Of a DNA stretch of 12,617 nt, positions 1 through 6,422 are shown piece by piece. A program made the translations under genes and the position numbers. The notes beneath the pieces are model-generated. The model searched no databases. It was not told the origin of the DNA and saw nothing but the letters and a program-made list of their open reading frames with translations. Every line of letters begins with the position of its first letter. Positions within the stretch are counted from its first letter, which is position 1. The stretch covers positions 1-12,617 of the forward strand of contig DVLY01000081.1 in NCBI GenBank assembly GCA_018715295.1. Reading direction: 5' to 3'. This DNA comes from Candidatus Merdimorpha stercoravium. Lineage in GTDB: Bacteria > Bacteroidota > Bacteroidia > Flavobacteriales > UBA1820.

Positions 1-90
1 TGTACCTTGCGAAAGGTGCGCCAGGCAGCGCCCGTTTACAGGGAAAAGCCGCTTTCTGAAAAAGGGAGGAAAGGGAACGACAAGAAAGGT

Positions 91-516
91 TTACTCAAAA
101 GTGTTTTTGATCCCTTTCTCGGTCGTCTTGACGATACGGTAGGTGAAGCGTTTGTTCATCATGTACTGGTACAGCCCTGCCAGGATGATGGTGAAGATCT
201 TGGAACCCACGTCGTACAGATGCAGGTATTCCACCATGAAGACCATCAGTGCGCTGGAGAACGCCAGTCCCACCCACGCGATGGCAAAGAACATGAAAAA
301 CCGTCGGATAAGTTTGTCCGGGGTGCGGAAATTGATCTTGGTGTTCATCAGGAAACTGCACAACAGTCCGGAGTTTACACTGATCACGTGAGCCGGAAGC
401 ACATGCATGTCGGTAGTGCGCATCAGCACGTAAAAGATACAGAAATCCAGAACCTCGCACGAAGCGCCGATGATCGTGTAGATGATAAAGTGCCGGTTTT
501 TCTGGAAGAATCCCAC
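91..516 (-). CDS. GtrA-family integral membrane protein
   Basis: The 141-residue protein is mostly hydrophobic, with four predicted membrane spans at about residues 10-32, 40-58, 73-95 and 105-122. Two landmarks match the GtrA family: an Asn/Phe-rich stretch after span 2 (NSGLLCSFLMNTKINF, 48-63) and a basic motif after span 4 (YQYMMNKRFTYR, 116-127). Family members are often linked to moving polyprenyl-linked sugars across the inner membrane for O-antigen or wall glycosylation, but many have no known role. The length is normal for the family. The start is GTG at 516, because an in-frame TAG lies 18 bases upstream and no earlier ATG is available. The gene has its own promoter (590-621), separate from the operon before it. 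No glycosyltransferase is visible next to it, so its substrate cannot be inferred. The family call is firm; the function is not. Confidence 0.85.
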   Translation of the reverse strand: MGFFQKNRHFIIYTIIGASCEVLDFCIFYVLMRTTDMHVLPAHVISVNSGLLCSFLMNTKINFRTPDKLIRRFFMFFAIAWVGLAFSSALMVFMVEYLHLYDVGSKIFTIILAGLYQYMMNKRFTYRIVKTTEKGIKNTFE

Positions 517-589
517 GTTTTTTCGGTGCTGCTATTGACGGACAATACTTTTTACCCTGCGATTTCGGCGCCTGGTTTCCCAAAGCAGA

Positions 590-621
590 CAAATGTAACC
601 CTAAAAAATAAACCCGGCAAA
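590..621 (-). promoter_or_regulatory. Bacteroidetes-type promoter of the GtrA gene
   Basis: On the minus strand TACATTTG (590-597) matches the TAnnTTTG -7 consensus exactly. TTTG (618-621) lies 20 bases upstream, as expected for the -33 box. Transcription should start near 585, giving a leader of about 70 bases before the GTG start at 516. The -33 box falls in the loop-side part of the preceding operon's terminator hairpin. Confidence 0.7.
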
Positions 622-637
622 AAAAATCGCCGGGTTT
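603..637 (-). terminator. Rho-independent terminator of the six-gene operon
   Basis: Perfect 9-bp arms AAACCCGGC (610-618) and GCCGGGTTT (629-637) enclose a 10-base loop. On the minus strand the hairpin is followed by A and then six T (603-608), the classic intrinsic terminator form. It lies 27 bases beyond the stop codon of the DUF4857-type gene and closes the operon. No good T-run follows on the plus strand. Confidence 0.9.
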
Positions 638-664
638 AGGGTATTTTTAGCACAGGATCGTCAT

Positions 665-1891
665 TTACCGCTCGTTTTCAGGCACCTTGAGTAGCAAAAA
701 TGCAAGGAAACCGTACACCCCCGTCGCCAGGATGACCAAAGCCGGCAGCACGACGCTCTCTTTTCTCTTTCTCCGCATCGCGACCCACACCGCTGCCAGC
801 ACCGCTCCCAGAATGAAAGTGTACGGCGCCCCGCCCTCGAAGCGCGGGTAGGCGTAGCCATCGTCGCTCGAAGTAAATGACAGGCGGAACGGGAACAGCC
901 ATCCCGCGATCTTCTGTGCCGTACTGGGCGGAAAGGACAGCTCCCGCTGGGTGATCAAAGTCCGGTCGTCCGCTTTCAGGCCGTACCAGCGCACCGAATC
1001 GTCTCCGCTGATGCGCACCGTCCGGTTGAACAGGTTGCCGATGATCATCAGGCTCTCGGACTTCGGGTCAAAACTCCCCACCGGCATCCGAATCAGTTCA
1101 TAATCGGAAGTCAGCACATAGAGCTGCGAATGGCGGTCGGTCAGGTAGCCGATGTACTGCCTCCCGGGAAATTCGGTTACGAATCCCTGCACCATCCCTA
1201 TCTGCGGATCGATCCCGGTATCGCGCACGAAAGGACGCCCCCGGACCATCATCAGGCGGAATACCCGGTGGTTGCGGTCGATCAGCAGGTAACCGTTGTC
1301 GTAGTCCTTGCGGGTAGTGGGGTTGCCGGCGATGGCCATCGCCGGGAAAGCGAACCCCTTCTTTTCCATCGCCTGGGTGAACGTCCGGCTTTTTTCCGCC
1401 TTTACGGTATTGGAGGCCATGTCGATGAATTCGATCCCCTGGTCCGTAATGCGGAACACATCGTCCGGCAACTCCAGATCGACCCGTCCCGAACGGCTTT
1501 CCAGCAGGGGGTACAGCCCCGGGACGCGGCGGTTGAGGTCCGAAGGCGAACTGCGGAAGACGAAATTGCCCGTCTGGATGGCTTTCGGTGTCATCGCCAC
1601 TCCGCGCAGGGTGTCCGGCAGGCGGCCGTCGGCGATCAGTTGCCGGTAGTAAAACGTGGGAAGCATGCTGTCGATCGCCTCCCCGGAATAGACCTTCCCT
1701 TGCTGGTCGATCATCGAAAGACCCTTCCCGTCCGTAGGGAGATTGTGGAGCAGTTGGTCGTTTACCTCGCTCATCAGGGTAAAGGGCGCGTACCGCGTAT
1801 CGGGCGTTGCAAAGCTGTACAGCCAGGGCAGTATCCAAGCCAAAACCCCGATGGCGAGCAGCAGCAGAAATATTTTGCCGTATCGTGTCAT
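665..1891 (-). CDS. DUF4857-type membrane protein, last gene of the trans-envelope operon
   Basis: This 408-residue protein has an N-terminal membrane anchor (residues 6-27). A large extracytoplasmic domain of about 320 residues follows, rich in beta-type segments, many of which pair a short aromatic motif with a turn (YLLIDRNHRVFRLM, IGYLTDRHSQLYVLTSDYELIRMPV). Two membrane spans near the C-terminus (about 355-373 and 380-402) are separated by the basic stretch MRRKRKES. The architecture and the company of an ABC-2 permease and a DUF4876 lipoprotein fit the DUF4857 family, whose function is unknown to me. The segment IGYLTDRHSQLYVLTSDYEL could be propeller-like, but this is a guess. The gene starts 47 bases after the permease gene; that gap holds an A10 tract and a doubled ACGACAA on the coding strand. 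A plausible role is a periplasmic module acting with the permease. Confidence 0.75.
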   Translation of the reverse strand: MTRYGKIFLLLLAIGVLAWILPWLYSFATPDTRYAPFTLMSEVNDQLLHNLPTDGKGLSMIDQQGKVYSGEAIDSMLPTFYYRQLIADGRLPDTLRGVAMTPKAIQTGNFVFRSSPSDLNRRVPGLYPLLESRSGRVDLELPDDVFRITDQGIEFIDMASNTVKAEKSRTFTQAMEKKGFAFPAMAIAGNPTTRKDYDNGYLLIDRNHRVFRLMMVRGRPFVRDTGIDPQIGMVQGFVTEFPGRQYIGYLTDRHSQLYVLTSDYELIRMPVGSFDPKSESLMIIGNLFNRTVRISGDDSVRWYGLKADDRTLITQRELSFPPSTAQKIAGWLFPFRLSFTSSDDGYAYPRFEGGAPYTFILGAVLAAVWVAMRRKRKESVVLPALVILATGVYGFLAFLLLKVPENER

Positions 1892-1938
1892 CTGTTTTTG
1901 TCGTTTGTCGTTTTTTTTTTGAAAAGAGGAAATGCCGT

Positions 1939-2610
1939 TTAGTCTTCCGCCCCGGCCTTAAACCGCAGGACCGACAGCCAGGTAAAGGAGGCCAGACTCA
2001 CCGTGATGGCCGCCAGGACCGGGAGAAAACCGTTGTAACTCTCCGGGACGAGGCTCACGTAGTACATCCGCAGCACGGCCACCGCCAGCCCTCCCGCGAC
2101 GATCTTTCCCCGCACGGAAGGTTCGGTCAGGATCCACCCGGTGAGAAAATAAGCCGCCCATCCCGCCAACACCCAGGGCAGCATCGTCAGTTCGATGCGC
2201 TCCACCAGTTCGGGAGCCAGCAGCGAGCGGGCATACCACCCGAGCGCCAGCGCGCATGCACCGAACAACACCGCCAGCGCCCCGGCACCGAAGCCCAGGC
2301 AGGAGAACGTCATCCGTTTTTGGGATACGGGCAGGTGAAGGGTGAGTTTCAGGCGTTTTTGCAGCATCTCGGGCAGGAATTGCGCCACAGCTACCGCCAG
2401 TCCCACGGCCGGGAAGACGTATTGCAGCACGTCCACAAAGACCATGTCGCGTTCGAGCATCAGTTGCCACAGGTGCGGGACGTCCTTGATGGCCAGGATG
2501 CGCTCGATGCGCAGCAGGCAGTAAAGGGTCATCGCAGCCAGGACGATGGCCGAGCAGAAGTACGTAGTCCGTATCTTGAGCCATTCTTTGAAAAAGATCG
2601 CTTGGTTCAT
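1939..2610 (-). CDS. ABC-2-type transporter membrane subunit
   Basis: This is a 223-residue protein with about six hydrophobic spans (roughly 15-35, 62-80, 103-125, 143-162, 170-185 and 193-213). The N-terminal cytoplasmic segment (MNQAIFFKEWLKIRTTYF) carries the Lys-Glu-Trp-Leu-Lys start common in Bacteroidetes ABC-2 permeases. The loop RLKLTLHLPVSQKRM (85-99) also resembles the coupling region of such permeases. It probably pairs with the ATPase gene immediately upstream (25-base gap). ABC-2 proteins of this type normally work in export or in moving substances within the membrane, not in import through a periplasmic binding protein. No binding-protein gene is present. The sequence is divergent, so the call rests on topology and gene context. 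Confidence 0.75.
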   Translation of the reverse strand: MNQAIFFKEWLKIRTTYFCSAIVLAAMTLYCLLRIERILAIKDVPHLWQLMLERDMVFVDVLQYVFPAVGLAVAVAQFLPEMLQKRLKLTLHLPVSQKRMTFSCLGFGAGALAVLFGACALALGWYARSLLAPELVERIELTMLPWVLAGWAAYFLTGWILTEPSVRGKIVAGGLAVAVLRMYYVSLVPESYNGFLPVLAAITVSLASFTWLSVLRFKAGAED

Positions 2611-2635
2611 CTTTTTTCGGGGTGTGTTTTTCGGG

Positions 2636-3526
2636 TTAATACTTGCCGGTCAGACCGATAAAGGCATCTTCGAGGCAGACGCTTTCCTCCCGGAGCCCTT
2701 CGAAGGCGACCCCGCAGCGGTGCAGATAGCTCTCCACGTACGCTCTCCCCTCGAAGGAAAAGAGCTCGCCCCGGGAGCGGATCACCCCCGGATGGTAGAT
2801 ACCCGGATCGTCCGCAAACGGGGGAGCGTCCCCCCGGGTAGTGAAATCGTAGCGGCGCAGGCGTTCCAGCAGGTCCTTTACCGGAGTCTGGAGGAGGATG
2901 CGGCCGTAGTCCATCAGGATGCAGTCGTCGATCAGACGCTCCATGTCGCTGATGATGTGCGAGGTGAGGAAGACCGTCTTGTTCTCGGCCTTGGCGTATT
3001 CCTTCAGATAGTCGATGAACAGGCGCCGGTAGCCCGGGTCGAGCCCCATCGAAAAATCGTCCAGCACCAGCAGGTCCGGGTCTTGCGCCAGGATAAGCCC
3101 CAGGGTTACCTGCGAACGCTGTCCGCACGACATCCGGGAAATAGGCTGACGGGGAGCCACGTGCAGTTTTTCCATCAGGCCGTAGTAGGCGTCCTTTTTC
3201 CACCGGGGGTAGAAAGCGGAGTAAAATTTCTCCACCTGCGCGATGGTCATGAAACTGTACTGCACGTGGCCTTCGATCAGCAGCCCGATGCGGCGGCGCG
3301 TGAGGGGGTGCATCCTGCGGATGTCCTCCCCGAAGATGAGGCATTGCCCTCCGGCGGGCTTGAGAAATCCCGAGAGGATGTTGATGGTCGTCGTTTTGCC
3401 CGTACCGTTTTTCCCCAGCAGCCCCAGGATACGGCCTTTGGGCACCTGGAAACTCAAGTCTTGGTAGATAAGCCGCGAACCGTAGTAGTGGGTCAGGTGG
3501 CGGCATTCGATGATGTTTTCCTGCAT
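2636..3526 (-). CDS. ABC transporter ATP-binding protein (CcmA/YtrB-like)
   Basis: This is a 296-residue ATPase. The Walker A motif is GKNGTGKT (38-45), the signature is MSCGQ (132-136, usually LSGGQ), Walker B is LLVLD (152-156), the D-loop is GLDP (161-164) and the switch His is H190. The residue after Walker B, normally the catalytic Glu, is Asp157. The segment FYSAFYPRWKKDAYY (101-115) is typical of the YtrB-like branch. About 85 C-terminal residues follow the nucleotide-binding core. I chose ATG 3526 because the family usually starts a few residues before the first beta strand. An ATG at 3577 overlaps the stop of the preceding gene as ATGA, is in frame, and would add 17 residues unlike any family start, yet it fits translational coupling. 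It should energise the ABC-2 protein encoded next. Confidence 0.93.
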   Translation of the reverse strand: MQENIIECRHLTHYYGSRLIYQDLSFQVPKGRILGLLGKNGTGKTTTINILSGFLKPAGGQCLIFGEDIRRMHPLTRRRIGLLIEGHVQYSFMTIAQVEKFYSAFYPRWKKDAYYGLMEKLHVAPRQPISRMSCGQRSQVTLGLILAQDPDLLVLDDFSMGLDPGYRRLFIDYLKEYAKAENKTVFLTSHIISDMERLIDDCILMDYGRILLQTPVKDLLERLRRYDFTTRGDAPPFADDPGIYHPGVIRSRGELFSFEGRAYVESYLHRCGVAFEGLREESVCLEDAFIGLTGKY

Positions 3527-3573
3527 AGGAGTGTTGTTGTCGCTTGTTCTTGAAATTCCTGTTCGTGCATGTG

Positions 3574-5124
3574 TCATAAAAACACGGAAATCCCCACGCG
3601 GATCCCCCATCGGCGGCTTCCTCCGTCCCCGAAGGCATACCCGCCTTCGCCGTGGATCTTCAGTTCGAATCCTCTCCGGACAAAGGTGTAGGCCGCTCCG
3701 GCTTCCGCCAGCGTATAGTCGCGCGTAAGGTATTCGTACAGCGGAAGGAGCATCTCCCGCACTCCGATCTCGTTTTCCGCTTCGGCACAGGCGATCGAGG
3801 ACCCTGTGCCCGTTTTGTGCCAAGCTGCCATGCGGAGTTCCAGCCGGTTGCCCTTTGTCCCCTCGCGGCGCAGACCCGTTTCCGCGCCCAAGCGCAGGAA
3901 ACTTACCTGCATGTGGTACACAGGACTGGTGAACTGTTCCCGGTCGTAGCGGTATTCGCCGCAGGCGGCGTACCACAGGGACAGCTGCGGGGAGAGACCC
4001 TGGAGGTATTCCACCCGCAAGCGGGCGTGGGCCGAGGTGATCTCGTCCCGCAGGGTCTGCGAGAGGAAACGCCACACCTGTACCTGCGTCTGCTCGTCGG
4101 CCGTAACGCGCTGGTAGGTGCGTTCCCAGCCTTGCTGACGGCCGTAAGTACCTTGCAGGGTGGCGGTAAGTGCGGAGGCACCCATCGTGCGGCGGTATCC
4201 GGCGTGCAGGCCGATCTCCGGACGGCGGGTGAGGAAGGGGATGCGGTTGTCCGATTCCTCGGTGCGTACGCTGCGGTAACGGAAGTAGAGGACAGCCTCG
4301 AAAGCATTCCGTCCGCTCTTTTCCCACAGAACCCCGGCCGTGGCCTCGTCGCTGAAGTAGTACCGGCCGAAGGAAGTATCGCCCTTGGAGAACATCCGGT
4401 CGAACAGGCCTACCCCGCGCATCCGATAAAAGGTATAGCTGCGGCCCGGCTCCTCGACCGAAATGCCCACGTGCTGCTTGTAGTACCGGTACTTGGCAAA
4501 AAGGCCCAAGGTGTGCCCCCTGCCCAGGCGAAGGCTCCATCCCGGGTTGAACGAGAGGTCGGATACCGTGTTTTTCGGCCGGGGGTCTGCCCCCCGGAAG
4601 GCGATCCTCCCGGTGTATTCCACCCGCAGCCCGAGCACGTGCCTCCCGAAATACCGGGCGTACCCTCCCGAGAGAAAGTACTCCTCGTCCAGGTAATCGC
4701 CACCCGTAGCATCGGCCACCGTGTAGGGGTAGAGCATCCACACGTCGCACACGTCGTTCCAGGTGCTGCGGCGCAGCGTGCCGGTGGAAAAGGAGGCCGC
4801 CGCGCAGTAGATACCCTTGTCCTGCTGCACTCCGTATCCGGAAGCCTCGATGCGAAACCGCTCGCCGCCCTCGCCCTCGAAGGGAGCGTTCAATCCCTCG
4901 GAATCCCAGTAGGCATACCGCATCGAGAGTTGCGTCTCCCGGGAGCGTTCCAGGGTGGCGTACCCGGTGGGCGTCATCCGGTAACCGACCTGCCAAACCC
5001 GTGCGCCGAGGGAGTCCCGAAGGACTTCCCCGGCACGAGGGAAGGTTTGGGCCTGTCCAGTGGGCGAATAAAAATTCGCAGCGAGAGTCCCGAGCAGAAA
5101 TGCGATCGGTCGTATGGCAGACAT
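3574..5124 (-). CDS. DUF6850-type outer-membrane beta-barrel protein
   Basis: The 516-residue protein has an N-terminal hydrophobic signal (residues 4-24) with probable cleavage near GQAQ-TF, so it should be exported. The rest is dense in alternating aromatic and polar strands of transmembrane beta-barrel type, for example YARYFGRHVLGLRVEYTG and LGLFAKYRYYKQHVGISV. Strand pairs are joined by turns and charged loops, and a barrel of 14 or more strands is likely. The last residues (RVGISVFL) end in Leu and not in the usual Phe or Tyr. It begins 10 bases after the DUF4876 gene and its stop is near or within the start of the ATPase gene, so co-translation is likely. It resembles the DUF6850 family that accompanies DUF4876. 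It may be a second channel or a partner of the TonB receptor; no assay-based function is known to me. Confidence 0.8.
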   Translation of the reverse strand: MSAIRPIAFLLGTLAANFYSPTGQAQTFPRAGEVLRDSLGARVWQVGYRMTPTGYATLERSRETQLSMRYAYWDSEGLNAPFEGEGGERFRIEASGYGVQQDKGIYCAAASFSTGTLRRSTWNDVCDVWMLYPYTVADATGGDYLDEEYFLSGGYARYFGRHVLGLRVEYTGRIAFRGADPRPKNTVSDLSFNPGWSLRLGRGHTLGLFAKYRYYKQHVGISVEEPGRSYTFYRMRGVGLFDRMFSKGDTSFGRYYFSDEATAGVLWEKSGRNAFEAVLYFRYRSVRTEESDNRIPFLTRRPEIGLHAGYRRTMGASALTATLQGTYGRQQGWERTYQRVTADEQTQVQVWRFLSQTLRDEITSAHARLRVEYLQGLSPQLSLWYAACGEYRYDREQFTSPVYHMQVSFLRLGAETGLRREGTKGNRLELRMAAWHKTGTGSSIACAEAENEIGVREMLLPLYEYLTRDYTLAEAGAAYTFVRRGFELKIHGEGGYAFGDGGSRRWGIRVGISVFL

Positions 5125-5134
5125 GGAAGACGGG

Positions 5135-6385
5135 TTATTCCTTTACCGAATAAGGGCTGGGCTCCTGGTTGGGCAGGAAATCGAGGGTCGAGTTGTTGGT
5201 ATCCTGCAGGACGATGCGCCCCTGGGCGGTTTTCTCCTTTACCTTGCGCGAGGCTACCAGCCCCAGACGCGCTCCGCTGTCGCCGTCGTTTTCACCCACG
5301 TAAGTGTAGCCCACATCTACGGCCGAGGGCAGCGCAGGATTGTTCAGCACCGAACCTTTGGGCGCGAGCTGCACCCCGTCGATGATCTGTTCGGCCGGGA
5401 TGGGGTACATCTCTTTGGAAGTGCCCGAGGGATAAACCACCGAGGTCTTCAAACTGTTCATCCAAGCCGTGATGTCGCCCGTGGGACGAAGGATGAAGTA
5501 GGCGCGGTTGCTCTGCACGGAAAGCAGGTTGATCGTAGCGGAGTATCCGTACAGGTTGATCATGTTGGGCACTTCGGGCACGTCCACATCCAGCCGGTGG
5601 TCGTCGTACCATTCGAAGTCGGCTCGGGTCAGATCGACTTTGCCACCCACCTCGATATGGTTGATTCCCTGGTTGGCGATCACCAGGCAAGCACCGGGCT
5701 GCACCGGGTGTTCCTTCCCGTTGCCGGGTACCTGGATGAGCAGGTCGGGGACTACTCTCCCGGGCAGGAACTGGCTCAGATAGCCCTGGTCCATGTTGTC
5801 GTTGGTAAATTTGGACGACATGGCCACCACCAGACTGTCGGCGTAGAGTACCTGGTCGGAGTTGTTGTACAGGCAGATGTACTGGTCGTAGGAGTAGGCT
5901 TTTCCGGCGGGAGAGTAACATCCCGAATTGTAAACCTCCTTGATGACCCAGCCTCCGCTCACGGCAGCCAGTTCGGGGATCACGGCAGGGAAGGTTACTC
6001 CCGTCGCGCCGCTGCCCTCGGCCGGAGCCAGAACGCTTTGGCTGGTCAGGGTATATTGATAGACGTTTTCTTTGCCGTTGGCCTGGTAAACCCCGTACAC
6101 GAAGATGTTGTACACCCCCTCTTCCAGTTCGGCGCGTGCCGTTCCGCTCGCGTCGGTCTGAACGGTCGTTTCGGCCTGGGTCGAAGTATTGGTAAACGTT
6201 ACGTCGAAGCCCACGGCCGGCTCGCCGGCCGTAGCCCGGGTGGTGTTCGGGGTGTAAATGGGCGTGTCGTCTCCCGGCAGGTTTACCTGAAGGCTTACCG
6301 GCACCCGAACGGGGCCGTTTTCTTTGCTGCACCCGCTCGCCAGGAGCAGAGCGGCCACGAGAAAGGAAAATGCAATTCTTTTCAT
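5135..6385 (-). CDS. DUF4876-type lipoprotein
   Basis: This 416-residue lipoprotein has a short basic and hydrophobic signal followed by the lipobox LASGC, with Cys19 as the lipidated residue. After the Cys comes SKENG. This has fewer acidic residues than the usual surface-export signal of Bacteroidetes, so surface exposure is uncertain. Residues about 28-125 look like an Ig-like or carboxypeptidase-regulatory-like fold (DVTFTNTSTQAE, TDASGTARAELEEGVYNIFV). The central part contains YICLYNNSDQVLYADSLVV and later VQPGACLVIANQGINH. That pattern is like lamin-tail-type beta domains, which is my inference. The gene lies 37 bases after the receptor gene and 10 bases before the barrel gene. By analogy with SusD-type partners it may be a substrate-capturing lipoprotein for the receptor, although it is not a SusD homologue by eye. 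Confidence 0.85.
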   Translation of the reverse strand: MKRIAFSFLVAALLLASGCSKENGPVRVPVSLQVNLPGDDTPIYTPNTTRATAGEPAVGFDVTFTNTSTQAETTVQTDASGTARAELEEGVYNIFVYGVYQANGKENVYQYTLTSQSVLAPAEGSGATGVTFPAVIPELAAVSGGWVIKEVYNSGCYSPAGKAYSYDQYICLYNNSDQVLYADSLVVAMSSKFTNDNMDQGYLSQFLPGRVVPDLLIQVPGNGKEHPVQPGACLVIANQGINHIEVGGKVDLTRADFEWYDDHRLDVDVPEVPNMINLYGYSATINLLSVQSNRAYFILRPTGDITAWMNSLKTSVVYPSGTSKEMYPIPAEQIIDGVQLAPKGSVLNNPALPSAVDVGYTYVGENDGDSGARLGLVASRKVKEKTAQGRIVLQDTNNSTLDFLPNQEPSPYSVKE

Positions 6386-6422
6386 TTTTTTGTAAATATT
6401 TGTTCGTGAATTTTTTATTTGT

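Noticed and set aside
1..20. ACCTT-GCGA-AAGGT hairpin at the left edge, possibly part of a terminator or RNA.
   Set aside because: The stem is only five to eight pairs, has no T-run in view, and is cut by the window edge.
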